From contig JAVSGI010000005.1 in assembly GCA_032334235.1 (NCBI GenBank), positions 558,001-622,000 on the forward strand: a stretch of 64,000 nucleotides of DNA, written 5' to 3'. The notes under the pieces were generated by a model. It searched no databases, was not told the DNA's origin, and saw nothing but the letters and a program-made list of their open reading frames with translations. Within the stretch, counting starts at the first letter, position 1. Each line of letters opens with the position of its first letter. The stretch is from Paracoccaceae bacterium Fryx2 (GTDB taxonomy: Bacteria > Pseudomonadota > Alphaproteobacteria > Rhodobacterales > Rhodobacteraceae). This document shows positions 20,634 through 29,902 of the stretch, in pieces. The position numbers were made by a program, and so were the translations under genes.

Positions 20634-21479
20634 ATGAAAATCCACATCGGTTTCGACATTGTCATCGAACGGCGTTTTGCCACCACCGTCTTGCTGGCCC
20701 TGCTGCCGCGCCCCGAGGAAGAATGGCGCATCGAGGCCTCTGGCGGCATCCGGCTTTCTCCGGACAGCCCGGCCCGGCCGTTCTCCGACGCTTTCGGGAA
20801 CCGCCGTGTGCGGGTGGCCGAAGGCGTCGGACCGATGCGCCTGCAATGGGAGGCGATGGTCCATGACGACGGGCAGCCCGATGCCGTCGACCCCCTGGCG
20901 CTGCCCACGCCGATCTTCGATCTGCCGCAGGAGACGCTGCAGTATCTGGCCCCCAGCCGCTACTGCCAGTCCGATCTGCTGACGCCGGATGCGTGGGCGC
21001 TGTTCGGCCATGTGCCCGACGGCTGGGCGCGGGTGCAGGCGGTCTGCGATTTCGTGCACCGGCACATCACCTTCGGCTACGGCCACGCGGACATGAGCAA
21101 GACCGCGCTCGACGTGTTTCGCGATGGCCGTGGCGTGTGCCGCGACTTTGCGCATCTGACGATTGCCTTCTGCCGCGCGCTGAACCTGCCCGCCCGCTAT
21201 GTCAGCGGCTACCTTGGCGACATCGGCGTGCCCCATGGCGGGCCGGGCGACTTCTGCGCCTGGGTCGAGGTCTTCATCGGCGGCGCATGGCGCACCATCG
21301 ATGCGCGCTACAACATGCCCCGCATCGGCCGGGTTGCGATGGTGCATGGCCGCGACGCGGTGGATGTGCCGATGCTCACCTCGTTCGGGGCGATGGACCT
21401 GAGCCATTTCAGCGTGTGGTGCGACGAGGTGATCGAAAATGAAGAAAGCGGCGCCGGTCGCCGCTTCGCCGCGCAATGA
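20634..21479 (+). CDS. Transglutaminase-like protein with altered active site
   Basis: A 281-residue protein with the bacterial N-terminal transglutaminase-associated region followed by a papain-like transglutaminase core. The nucleophile motif [18 protein letters not shown] is intact, as is TIDARYN with the Asp. The residue normally His in the DFHAW-type motif is Cys here ([13 protein letters not shown]). The nearby ARHN variant position seen in relatives is Tyr (ARYN). The catalytic triad is therefore incomplete as read. No signal peptide is evident, so it is probably cytoplasmic. It stands behind an EcfG-type promoter and diverges from the YciF-like gene. Confidence 0.82.
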   Translation: MKIHIGFDIVIERRFATTVLLALLPRPEEEWRIEASGGIRLSPDSPARPFSDAFGNRRVRVAEGVGPMRLQWEAMVHDDGQPDAVDPLALPTPIFDLPQETLQYLAPSRYCQSDLLTPDAWALFGHVPDGWARVQAVCDFVHRHITFGYGHADMSKTALDVFRDGRGVCRDFAHLTIAFCRALNLPARYVSGYLGDIGVPHGGPGDFCAWVEVFIGGAWRTIDARYNMPRIGRVAMVHGRDAVDVPMLTSFGAMDLSHFSVWCDEVIENEESGAGRRFAAQ

Positions 21480-21526
21480 AGGCCCGGTGCGCGGCCCGTT
21501 GTCCTGCCGCCCGCCGCACACGCCAG

Positions 21527-21551
21527 GGAACAAACTGCCCCCCGACAGGTT
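21527..21551 (+). promoter_or_regulatory. EcfG-type promoter for katE
   Basis: GGAAC-N16-GGTT ends 85 bases before the katE start codon. Catalase genes are common targets of the general stress sigma factor in alphaproteobacteria. Confidence 0.6.
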
Positions 21552-21636
21552 GATCCCTGCGCAGTGCGCCCCCGCCGCGCGATGCGCCCCTCCGAAGGGC
21601 CCCCCCGACGCCCTCTCCGCCGTGAAAGGCCAACCC

Positions 21637-23727
21637 ATGAAGAAGCCTCCCCAACCGTCCGATCTGACCGACCTGATCTCTGCCCAGGGCGCCGGCGGAG
21701 AAATCCATCAGCACGCCGGAGAGTCGGACGAGCGTCTGACCACCGCGCAGGGCGTGGTGATCGCGGACAACCAGAACTCGCTGCGCGTCGGCGCGCCCGG
21801 CCCGACGCTGCTGGAGGACTTCGTCCTGCGCGAGAAGATTTTCCATTTCGACCATGAGCGCATCCCGGAGCGCGTCGTCCATGCCCGTGGCTACGGTGCG
21901 CACGGCACGTTCGAATGCAGCCGCGCGCTGACCGATGTGACCCGCGCCGCCCCCTTTGCCATGGTCGGCAAGCAGACCGAGGTCTTCGTGCGGTTTTCGA
22001 CCGTGGTCGGCAGCAAGGGCTCGCCCGACCTGCCGCGCGACGTGCGCGGCTTTGCGGTGAAATTCTACACCGACGAGGGCAACTGGGATCTGGTCGGCAA
22101 CAACATCCCGGTGTTCTTCATCCAGGACGCGATCAAGTTCCCCGATCTGGTTCACGCCGTGAAGCCAGAGCCGGACCGCGATTTTCCGCAGGCGGCCAGC
22201 GCGCATGACAACTTCTGGGATTTCATCTCGCTGACGCCCGAATCGATGCACATGATCATGTGGGTCATGTCCGACCGCGCCATTCCACGCTCTTTCACCA
22301 CGATGGAAGGCTTCGGGGTCCACACCTTCCGCTTCGTGAATGCGGCAGGCGGGTCGACCTTCGTCAAGTTCCACTGGAAGCCGAAGATGGGCCTGCAATC
22401 GGTGGTATGGGACGAGGCGCTGAAGACCAACGGCGCCGACCCCGACCGCCACCGCCGCGACCTGTGGGACGCGATCGACCGGGGCGATTTTCCGGCGTGG
22501 GATCTGGGCGTGCAGCTGTTCGACCAGGCCTTTGCCGACAGCTTTGCCTTCGACGTGCTCGACCCGACCAAGCTCATACCGGAAGAGGACTGCCCGGTGG
22601 AAATCGTCGGCACCCTGACGCTGGACCGCGCGGTGGACAACTTCTTTGCCGAAACCGAACAGGTGGCGTTCTGCACCCAGAACGTCGTGCCGGGGATCGA
22701 TTTCAGCGATGACCCACTGCTGCAGGGGCGCAACTTCTCCTATCTCGACACGCAGTTGAAACGGCTTGGGTCGCCCAACTTCACCAGGATTCCGGTCAAT
22801 GCGCCGAAGGGCTGCCCCGTCCACAACTACCAGCAGGACGGCCACATGCAGACCAGTGCCCGCAAGGGCCGGGTGAACTATGAACCAAACGGCTGGGGCG
22901 AGGGGCCGCGCGCGCATCCGCTGGAAGGCTATGTCAGCTTCAAGGCCCCGGTGACCGGCGAAAAGGCGCGGCTGCGACCGGAAAGCTTTGCCGACCACTA
23001 CAGCCAGGCGCGCCAGTTCTACACCAGCCAGACGCCGGTGGAACAGGGCCACATCCGCGCGGCCATCGTGTTCGAGCTGTCGAAATGCGCCGAACCCGGC
23101 ATTCGTGCCCGGATCGTGTCGCACCTGCTGAACATCGACGACGCCCTTGCCCAGGATGTGGCCGACCGTCTGGGCCTGACCGCGATGCCGGCACCCGCCC
23201 CCGCCGCGCAGCCGACCCGGATGGACCTGCCACCGTCGGATGCGCTGAGCATCCAGCTCAACCCGCCCGCAAGCTTCAAGGGCCGGACGATCGGTGTTCT
23301 GGCCAGCGACGGCATCGACGCGGGGCTGCTGGCGGAACTGCGCGAGGCGACTGCCGAGGCGGGCGTGGTGATGAAGATCATCGCACCGAAGATCGGCGGC
23401 GTCACCGACAGCGACGGCACCCTTCATCCGGCCGACGAACGGCTGGGCGGTGCGCCCTCGGTGCTGTTCGATGCGGTGGCGATCCTGCCGGGGGACGACA
23501 TGCTTGCCACCAGCAAGCCCGCGCAGGACTTCCTGTCGGATGCCTACGCGCATTGCAAGTTCATCGGCTGCAATGACGCAAGCAACGCGCTGTTCGACGC
23601 CTGCGGGCTGGCAGAGGCGGACGACAAGGGGCTGTGGGTGCTGAGCACCTCGACCTCGATCCAGGCATTCCTGACCGCCTGCACCGCGCTGCGGTTCTGG
23701 CCGCGCGAGGCGACCCTGAGCACCTGA
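21637..23727 (+). CDS. katE: Large-subunit monofunctional catalase (HPII type)
   Basis: A 696-residue clade II catalase that decomposes hydrogen peroxide. The catalytic His82 is in [12 protein letters not shown], Asn155 in [11 protein letters not shown], and the proximal haem-ligand Tyr is in RNFSYLDTQ (about residue 370). The C-terminal ~150 residues ([18 protein letters not shown] to the end) form the flavodoxin/DJ-1-like domain of large catalases. The start is ATG 21637 with AAAGG upstream; an open extension to 21439 overlaps the preceding gene. A strong hairpin follows the stop. Confidence 0.96.
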   Translation: MKKPPQPSDLTDLISAQGAGGEIHQHAGESDERLTTAQGVVIADNQNSLRVGAPGPTLLEDFVLREKIFHFDHERIPERVVHARGYGAHGTFECSRALTDVTRAAPFAMVGKQTEVFVRFSTVVGSKGSPDLPRDVRGFAVKFYTDEGNWDLVGNNIPVFFIQDAIKFPDLVHAVKPEPDRDFPQAASAHDNFWDFISLTPESMHMIMWVMSDRAIPRSFTTMEGFGVHTFRFVNAAGGSTFVKFHWKPKMGLQSVVWDEALKTNGADPDRHRRDLWDAIDRGDFPAWDLGVQLFDQAFADSFAFDVLDPTKLIPEEDCPVEIVGTLTLDRAVDNFFAETEQVAFCTQNVVPGIDFSDDPLLQGRNFSYLDTQLKRLGSPNFTRIPVNAPKGCPVHNYQQDGHMQTSARKGRVNYEPNGWGEGPRAHPLEGYVSFKAPVTGEKARLRPESFADHYSQARQFYTSQTPVEQGHIRAAIVFELSKCAEPGIRARIVSHLLNIDDALAQDVADRLGLTAMPAPAPAAQPTRMDLPPSDALSIQLNPPASFKGRTIGVLASDGIDAGLLAELREATAEAGVVMKIIAPKIGGVTDSDGTLHPADERLGGAPSVLFDAVAILPGDDMLATSKPAQDFLSDAYAHCKFIGCNDASNALFDACGLAEADDKGLWVLSTSTSIQAFLTACTALRFWPREATLST

Positions 23728-23734
23728 AAGCAGA

Positions 23735-23761
23735 GGCCGCGCGGGCACGTCCCGCGCGGCC
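23735..23761 (+). terminator. katE terminator
   Basis: GGCCGCGCGGG, loop CACGT, CCCGCGCGGCC: a perfect 11-bp stem starting seven bases after the stop, followed by GTTCC. The T-run is poor, but position and stem are convincing. Confidence 0.75.
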
Positions 23762-23848
23762 GTTCCGTCTGAATGCCCCATGGTCTTGAGTCCGGTCGCG
23801 CGCGGCCGGACCCGGGCGATCCCCCTTCCCGCGATCCAGAAAGACCCC

Positions 23849-25003
23849 ATGTTCAACCAAGTTCGACGAGCCGTCACGAGGGCCACGAAGCTGTCCCGCG
23901 CGGGCAAGCTGATTGCCGCCACACTGGTGATGCGCGACGCCGTCGCGGCCAGCGTAAAACCACCGCGCAAGAAGCGGGCGGCCGTGCCCAAGCCGCGCAA
24001 GGCCACGACCGCCAAGGCAAGGGCATTGCCTGCACCGGCCAAACCGCGTGCGACTCTGGGCGAAACCGTGCGCCGCATCTCGGCAGGCGGAATGCCCGCC
24101 ATTGCCGCCAAGACGGCGACCAAGGCGGCGGTGGCGCGGGGGGCGTCATTCCGGCTGGGCAGCTTTTCCGGCGAGTCCGGCAAGCGCAGCTACAAGCTTT
24201 ACATTCCGGCGCGACCGGCCGGGGCGGCGGGGCAGGGCGCCCTGATGCCGCTGGTGGTGATGCTGCACGGCTGCACCCAGACGCCCGACGATTTCGCCAC
24301 CGGAACCGGGATGAACCGGCTGGCCGATGCGCAGGGATTCATGGTGGTGTATCCGGCGCAGCCGAGGGGAGCGAACAACAACCGGTGCTGGAACTGGTTC
24401 AAGCCCGCCGATCAGGGACGCGATCAGGGCGAACCCGCGCTGATTGCGGGCATCACGCGCAAGATTCTGCACGACCATCCTGCCGACCCGAAGCGGGTCT
24501 ATGTCGCGGGCCTGTCGGCGGGCGGAGCCGCGGCCGCCATCCTGGCCCATGCCTACCCCGACCTGTTCGCGGCGGCCGGCGTGCATTCGGGTGTGCCGAT
24601 CGGCGCGGCGGGCGATGCGACACAGGCGTTCCTGGCAATGCGGGCCGGGTCGCCGGGCAGCAGACTCGGCGTGGCGATGCCGACGATCATCTTTCACGGC
24701 GATGCCGACAGCGTGGTGCATCCGCGCAACGGCCGCGCGCTGGCGGCCCGGTCGCTGGCAACCTTTCCCCGGCTGAAGGAAACGGTCCGGCCGGGTCGCA
24801 GGGCGGATGGCCGCGCCTTCAGCCAGACCACGCACAGCGCGGCCAGCGGCAAGTCCTTTTGCGAATACTGGGCGGTGCAGGATGCGGGCCACGCCTGGTC
24901 GGGCGGTGCGGCAGCGGGCAGCTTCACCGACCCGGCCGGCCCCGACGCCTCGGGCGAGATGCTCCGGTTCTTCCTGCAGCATCGGCTGGGCCAGAAGGTC
25001 TGA
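23849..25003 (+). CDS. PHB-depolymerase-like esterase (LpqC type) with basic N-terminus
   Basis: A 384-residue protein. The C-terminal ~290 residues are a short-chain-PHA-depolymerase/LpqC-type alpha/beta hydrolase: oxyanion segment VMLHGCTQTPDDFATGTGMN, NNNRCWNWF, nucleophile elbow GLSAGG, acid region IIFHGDADSVVHP and a His in GHAWSGG. The N-terminal ~95 residues are Lys/Ala/Pro-rich and histone-H1-like (KPPRKKRAAVPKPRKATTAK), with no signal peptide. ATG 23849 is preferred over 23780, whose extension has no RBS. No EcfG-type promoter was seen. Confidence 0.85.
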   Translation: MFNQVRRAVTRATKLSRAGKLIAATLVMRDAVAASVKPPRKKRAAVPKPRKATTAKARALPAPAKPRATLGETVRRISAGGMPAIAAKTATKAAVARGASFRLGSFSGESGKRSYKLYIPARPAGAAGQGALMPLVVMLHGCTQTPDDFATGTGMNRLADAQGFMVVYPAQPRGANNNRCWNWFKPADQGRDQGEPALIAGITRKILHDHPADPKRVYVAGLSAGGAAAAILAHAYPDLFAAAGVHSGVPIGAAGDATQAFLAMRAGSPGSRLGVAMPTIIFHGDADSVVHPRNGRALAARSLATFPRLKETVRPGRRADGRAFSQTTHSAASGKSFCEYWAVQDAGHAWSGGAAAGSFTDPAGPDASGEMLRFFLQHRLGQKV

Positions 25004-25134
25004 TTGCGAACAAGCGTTCGGTAACCGCTTCCGGGCGCAAGGCCGGCCATGCGGCTTGGCCCGCCATCCCGCTTCGCCTGACCCGTCACCGGTCGCCTCA
25101 ACCGGGTCGCGCGCACCCGATTGCAAGAAAGGCG

Positions 25135-25159
25135 GGAACATGGCGCGGACAAGACGGTT
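25135..25159 (+). promoter_or_regulatory. EcfG-type promoter for the glycosyltransferase operon
   Basis: GGAAC-N16-GGTT with the same geometry as the katE and transglutaminase elements. Transcription would begin near 25167, 24 or so bases before ATG 25191. It overlaps an alternative ATG at 25140, so the two readings exclude each other. Confidence 0.5.
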
Positions 25160-25190
25160 GTTCGGGTGTCGTCAATCATGCAGCAGCCAA

Positions 25191-26726
25191 ATGAACCGAT
25201 ACCCTGCCCTTTCCCGGAACACGTCGCTGAACGGAACGCTGGCGCGTGGGCTCGCATTGGCCATGGTGGCCGGCCTTGCCGTGGTGCCCCTGTTCACCGC
25301 CATCGCTGCGGCGGCGGTTCTGGTGGCCCAGTCGGTGCTGGCGCTGGTGTGCAACGGACACCAGTTCCGCAAGACCGCTGCCGCGCCCCGGGCGACCCGG
25401 CCGGGGGCGATGGCGGCCTCGGGCATCAAGCTGTCGGTGCATGTGCCCGCGCACAAGGAACCGGCCCCGGTGCTGATCGCCACCCTTGCCAGCCTGCGGC
25501 ACCAGCCCGGCGCCCCGCCGCACGAGATCGTCGTGATTGTCAACAACACCTCCGATCCCGCCCTCTGGCAGCCGGTGCAGGCGTGGTGCGCCGGGGCGGG
25601 CCCTCAGTTCCGCTTTCTGCGGCGCGACGGCGTGACGGGGGCGAAGGCCGGGGCGCTGAACATCGCGCTGGCCGCCACCGACCCCGCCACCAGCCATGTC
25701 GTGGTCGTGGATGCCGACTATCAGGTAACCCCCGGTTTCCTCGCCACCGTTGCTTCCGAACTGGCCAGGACGAAAGCCGACTTCATCCAGTTTCCGCAAG
25801 CCTACCGCCACCTGACCCCCGCCACCGAGGGCCTGTCGTTCGAGCTTGCCGACTATTTCAACCGCCATGCCCGCGCCGCCAACCTTGCCCATGCCATGCT
25901 GCTGACCGGCACGCTGAGCGTGATCAGCCGCCCGGCCCTGACCGCGGTCGGCGGCTGGCCCGGCGAAAGCTGCACCGAAGACGCCGCCCTTGGCTGCGGC
26001 CTGATCGCCGCAGGATACACGGGCGTCTTCATCGACCGGGTGGTCGGGCGCGGCCTGATGCCGCTGGATCTGGCGGGCCTGCACACCCAACGCCACCGCT
26101 GGGCGGCCGGCAATGCGCGGGTGCTGGTTGCGACGGCGTGGCGCTGGACCGCGGCCGGCCGACGGGCGGCATCGCCGCTGCACAGGTCGCTGGTGGTGTC
26201 GCAGCTTGCGGCATGGCTCAATCTTGGCGCTCTGGCCTGTGCGCTGCTGGTTGCGGGGCTGGTGCAGACCGGGCTGGGCCTGTCGCCCGCGCAAGGCTTT
26301 GACGCGCCCGCGGCCACCATCACCCTTTCGGTCGGCACTCTTGCGCTGATCCTGTGCGGGGCGGTGGTGCCGCTGCTGCGGCCGGATGATCTGCGCACCC
26401 GCTGGCCGGTGCGGTTCGGGGCGCTGCTGTCGCGCGTGGCTATGCTGCCGGTGTCGGCCGGCGCCACCCTGTCGGGGCTTTCGACGCGGCCACAGGCCTT
26501 TCGCGTGACGCCCAAGCATGTCGTCCGGTCACGCAGGGACCGGGTCAACGTGCCGCTGTTGGTGGCAGGGATTGCCGCCGTCCTGGTCATGGCGCTGGGG
26601 CTTTGGCAGCGGGACGGGGCGGCGGTCTGCGCCGGGGCGCTGTTGCTGCTGCCGCCGGCCTGCGCCCGGTTCCCGCGCCGGTCGCTGGCAACCTATGCCG
26701 AAACTGTCGCCGCGAAGGAGCGTTGA
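25191..26726 (+). CDS. Membrane GT2 glycosyltransferase (QxxRW type)
   Basis: A 511-residue processive-type family 2 glycosyltransferase. An N-terminal membrane segment (GLALAMVAGLAVVPLFTAI) precedes the GT-A core with SVHVPAHKEP, the Asp motif VVVDADYQ, TEDAALG and HTQRHRWAAGN (QxxRW). Three or more C-terminal membrane spans follow (LNLGALACALLVAGLV, ITLSVGTLALILCGAVVPLL, LLVAGIAAVLVMALGL). This plan is shared with NodC, hyaluronan and cellulose synthases. An in-frame ATG at 25140 has a better ribosome site, but bases 25140-25190 use AT-ending codons unlike the gene and hold a promoter element, so I prefer 25191. First gene of a seven-gene operon. Confidence 0.88.
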   Translation: MNRYPALSRNTSLNGTLARGLALAMVAGLAVVPLFTAIAAAAVLVAQSVLALVCNGHQFRKTAAAPRATRPGAMAASGIKLSVHVPAHKEPAPVLIATLASLRHQPGAPPHEIVVIVNNTSDPALWQPVQAWCAGAGPQFRFLRRDGVTGAKAGALNIALAATDPATSHVVVVDADYQVTPGFLATVASELARTKADFIQFPQAYRHLTPATEGLSFELADYFNRHARAANLAHAMLLTGTLSVISRPALTAVGGWPGESCTEDAALGCGLIAAGYTGVFIDRVVGRGLMPLDLAGLHTQRHRWAAGNARVLVATAWRWTAAGRRAASPLHRSLVVSQLAAWLNLGALACALLVAGLVQTGLGLSPAQGFDAPAATITLSVGTLALILCGAVVPLLRPDDLRTRWPVRFGALLSRVAMLPVSAGATLSGLSTRPQAFRVTPKHVVRSRRDRVNVPLLVAGIAAVLVMALGLWQRDGAAVCAGALLLLPPACARFPRRSLATYAETVAAKER

Positions 26727-26727
26727 G

Positions 26728-27672
26728 ATGGATATGCCGGTCTGCATCGTGATTCCCACCTTCAACCGCGCGCACTGCATCGCGCAGGCGGTCACGGCGG
26801 CGCTGGACCAGTCGCACCCCGATGCGGTGGTGCTGGTGGTGGACGACGGCTCCACCGATGCCACGGCGGCGGTGCTGGCGCGGTTCCTGGATCATCCGCG
26901 ACTGTGCTACCTGCGTCTTGCCGCCAACCTTGGCACGGCGGGCGCCAAGAATGCGGGCATCCTGCTGGCCGGCGACCGGGCGGTAACCTTCCACGATTCC
27001 GACGACATTCCGCACCGTGACAAGGTGCTGCGCCAGTCGCGGGTGCTGAATGCGAAGGACATCGCGGCCGACCCCCACCTGAACTGGGCACTGGCGCACC
27101 AGGTGGCGGGCAGCACCCTGCGGATGGGCGCGGTGCTGACCCATCATGATCTGGTGCTGCCAGACGGGCGGCGGGTCGAGATCCGCCGCGCCATCTCGCT
27201 GATCGACGATGTGTTCCCGAACCTGCAACTGGGGCCGACGGTGCCCGGCGACTGGATGCATGTCAATTCCGGCCTGTTCCACCCCGAGGTGTTCCGCCGT
27301 CTTGGCGGGTTCTCCGACTGCATCGAGGAAGACCGCGAGTTCCGCAACCGTCTGATCCTTGGCGGCGAGATCGTCCGGGTGATCGACGAGATCCTGCTGA
27401 CCAAGATCGAAACGCCGGATTCGCTGACCCAGTCGCCCGCGACCGACTATCAAAGCGCCCGGCGGGCCGCAGACCGCCTGCGCGTCTGGCAGAAGGTCGA
27501 TCACTGGCTGCTGACCCGCGAGGTGACCCCCGAGCCGATCGACCTGCCGGGGCTGGAGTTCACCGCGATCTCGCGCCCCGACCTTCTTGCTCCGTCGGGT
27601 GCCCTTGCCACCCCGGCAACCCGTCACCGGCTGGCCGCGATGTTCGGCGCCGAGATGCGGCGGGCAGGCTGA
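26728..27672 (+). CDS. GT2 glycosyltransferase
   Basis: A 314-residue soluble family 2 glycosyltransferase. It has CIVIPTFNRAHCIAQAV at the N-terminus, VVDDGSTDATAAVL for nucleotide-sugar binding, and HDSDDIPH as the metal (DxD-like) motif. An acceptor-side region reads WMHVNSGLFHPEVFRRLGGF. It starts one base after the preceding stop, behind GAAGGAG, and its stop overlaps the next start. The sugar donor cannot be read from sequence. Confidence 0.9.
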   Translation: MDMPVCIVIPTFNRAHCIAQAVTAALDQSHPDAVVLVVDDGSTDATAAVLARFLDHPRLCYLRLAANLGTAGAKNAGILLAGDRAVTFHDSDDIPHRDKVLRQSRVLNAKDIAADPHLNWALAHQVAGSTLRMGAVLTHHDLVLPDGRRVEIRRAISLIDDVFPNLQLGPTVPGDWMHVNSGLFHPEVFRRLGGFSDCIEEDREFRNRLILGGEIVRVIDEILLTKIETPDSLTQSPATDYQSARRAADRLRVWQKVDHWLLTREVTPEPIDLPGLEFTAISRPDLLAPSGALATPATRHRLAAMFGAEMRRAG

Positions 27673-28721
27673 TGCGGACGGAATTGCGCTTCATCGACCC
27701 CTGCGCGCCGCACGCCTATGCCCGGGATGCCGACCTCCGCGGTCTGGGCGGCACCGAGGCGACGCTGCTGCGCATCGCCGTCGCCCTTGCCGGGAACGGC
27801 GCGGTGACGGTGGAACAGGCGGCGCGGCACAGCCCGGCCATGCGCGGCGAGATCGCCTTCCTGCCGATGGATCTGACCCGGCAGGCGGGCAGCACGATCA
27901 TCGTCATCAACTCGTGGAAGGTGGCGCTGATCTGCGCCCGCCGCAACCCCGGCGCCCGGATCTGGGTCTGGCAGCATGTGTTTCCCGGCAGGCACAACCG
28001 GGTTCTGGCGCCCGACATGGCGGCGGCGGGGATCGGGATCATCTGCGTCTCGGAAAGCCATGCCGCGATGGTGCGGGCCCTTCTGGGCGGGCAGGTGGAG
28101 GTTCTGGCGATTCCCAACCCTATTGCCGACGACCTGCACCCCGATGCCACGCCGCGCGACCCCGACCTGCTGTTCTTCGCCAGTTCGCCGCACAAGGGGC
28201 TGGATCAGGTGCTGGCGGCCTTTGCCACCCTGCGCGAAACGCTGCCCGGCCTGCGGCTGGAACTGGCCGACCCCGGCTATCTGGTCTGCGACAGCGGGGT
28301 CATGCCGCCCGGCGTGGTGGTGCTTGGCACGCTGAGCCGCGCAGAGGTCATTGCCCGGATGCGCAGGGCGCTCTGCCTGTTCTATCCGCAGTGGCGGTTC
28401 GAGGAAACCTTCGGGCTGGTGATTGCCGAGGCGAATGCCGTGGGTTGCCCCGCGCTGGTGCACCGCGGCCTCGGCGCGAATGACGAGGTGACATGGGACG
28501 CCTCGCAACGGATCGACGCCACCAGCCCGCACCAGATCGCCGCCCGGATCGCCGCATGGCGCAGCGCCCCGCCGCTTGTCTCGCTCTGGCCGCGGTTCCG
28601 GTTCTCGGCGGTGCTGGCGCAGTGGGTGGCGCTGCTGGCGCCGGGTGCGTCGGCATCCCCTTTCGCGTCTGCGCCCGCAAGACCGGCGCCCGCCCGTCAT
28701 CTGTCGGAGGCCAGCGCATGA
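27672..28721 (+). CDS. GT4 glycosyltransferase
   Basis: A 349-residue GT-B-fold family 4 glycosyltransferase: an N-terminal acceptor domain with GLGGTEATLLRIA, VCVSESHAAMV-like sequence (IICVSESHAAMV), then IPNPIADDL, ASSPHKGLDQVLAAF, and the donor-site motif FEETFGLVIAEANAVGCPAL. The single-base overlap with the GT2 upstream and the ATGA overlap with the GT2 downstream show translational coupling. Confidence 0.9.
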   Translation: MRTELRFIDPCAPHAYARDADLRGLGGTEATLLRIAVALAGNGAVTVEQAARHSPAMRGEIAFLPMDLTRQAGSTIIVINSWKVALICARRNPGARIWVWQHVFPGRHNRVLAPDMAAAGIGIICVSESHAAMVRALLGGQVEVLAIPNPIADDLHPDATPRDPDLLFFASSPHKGLDQVLAAFATLRETLPGLRLELADPGYLVCDSGVMPPGVVVLGTLSRAEVIARMRRALCLFYPQWRFEETFGLVIAEANAVGCPALVHRGLGANDEVTWDASQRIDATSPHQIAARIAAWRSAPPLVSLWPRFRFSAVLAQWVALLAPGASASPFASAPARPAPARHLSEASA

Positions 28722-29902
28722 CCCGGACCGCAGCACCGCTGCCGACCCGTTGCACGATGACCCGCTTCGGCACCGAGGCCGGGTGGGAGGCCGCCATCGT
28801 CATCCCCGCCAGGGACGAAGACCGGCGCATCACGCGCTGTCTGGCGGCGGCGGCCCGGGCGATCGACCATGGCCTGCGCGAGGCCGGCATCGTCGTCGTC
28901 GTCAACAACAGCCGCGACGGCACGGCTTCCCGCGTCGCGGACTGGGCCGCGCTGCATCCGTCGCACGCGCTGGTCCTGCTCGATTGCGAATTCGGCGAAA
29001 GCCATGCAGGCGTCGGGGCCTCGCGGCGGCTGGGGCTCGATCTGGCGTGCCGGACGGTCGCGCCCGACGGCGTCTTGCTGACCACCGACGCGGATACCTG
29101 CGTCCACCCCGACTGGGTCGCGCAGAACCTGGCCGAATTGCAGGGCGCCGACCTGATCTGCGGCACCGTGCTGGGCGACCCCGACGAGGCCGCCCTGCTG
29201 CCGAAGGAAATCGCGGCGCATGGCAGCGCCGAGGGCGACTATGTGGCGGCGTCGGTTGCCCTTGCCGCCATGCTAGACCCGCTGGCGCATGATCCGGACC
29301 CGGCGCATCACAATCCGGCCGGCGCCAGCCTGGCCTTTCCGCGCCGCGTCTACACGGCGGTCGGCGGAATGCCGGTGATGCGGGTTGGCGAGGACCGCGC
29401 CTTTGCCGAAGCGGTCGAGGCGATGGACTTCCGGTTGCGCTTTTCGCGGCGGGCGATCGTGGAAACCTCGTGCCGCATGACCGGGCGCACCGATGGCGGG
29501 ATGGCGGGGGCGCTGCGTTCCCGCGCCCGCGATGCCGATCCGTTTGCCGATGAATGGCTGGAACCGGCGGCCACCTTTGCCCTGCGCCACAGCCTGCGCG
29601 GCAGGTTGCGCGACGCCTGGCCCAACTTGCGCGCGCTGCGCGACGGGCTTGCCGCGCTGCTGGGCGACGCCGAGGCCGACCGTCTGGCAGAGGCGGCCCG
29701 GCCGCGCCAGTTCGGCATGTTCTTCGCCGGAATCGAGGCATCTGCCCCGGCGCTTGCCCGTGTCCGCCTGCGCCTGAGCGATTGCCGCCGCGAACTGCCG
29801 CGCCTGCGGGCGCTTCTGTCGGCGGCCCGCGAGGCCCGCATCCGATACCCGGCGGCGGCGCAACCCGTGTTGCGTCCTGCCAGAACCTGCGGTGGCTCAT
29901 GA
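28718..29902 (+). CDS. GT2-like glycosyltransferase
   Basis: A 394-residue GT-A protein. The core runs AAIVIPARDEDRRITRCL, VVVVNNSRDGTASRV, DADTCVHPDWV (metal-binding DxD) and AGASLAFPRRVYTAVGGMP, followed by a late acid motif GEDRAFAEAV. About 130 C-terminal, mostly helical, Arg-rich residues are outside the core. GGAGG lies eight bases before the ATG. It overlaps its neighbours by four bases on each side (ATGA). Confidence 0.88.
   Translation: MTRTAAPLPTRCTMTRFGTEAGWEAAIVIPARDEDRRITRCLAAAARAIDHGLREAGIVVVVNNSRDGTASRVADWAALHPSHALVLLDCEFGESHAGVGASRRLGLDLACRTVAPDGVLLTTDADTCVHPDWVAQNLAELQGADLICGTVLGDPDEAALLPKEIAAHGSAEGDYVAASVALAAMLDPLAHDPDPAHHNPAGASLAFPRRVYTAVGGMPVMRVGEDRAFAEAVEAMDFRLRFSRRAIVETSCRMTGRTDGGMAGALRSRARDADPFADEWLEPAATFALRHSLRGRLRDAWPNLRALRDGLAALLGDAEADRLAEAARPRQFGMFFAGIEASAPALARVRLRLSDCRRELPRLRALLSAAREARIRYPAAAQPVLRPARTCGGS

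Noticed and set aside
21409-24183. A 924-residue minus-strand frame opposite katE
   Set aside because: Antisense to a clear catalase and a clear esterase; no domain recognised and no ribosome site.
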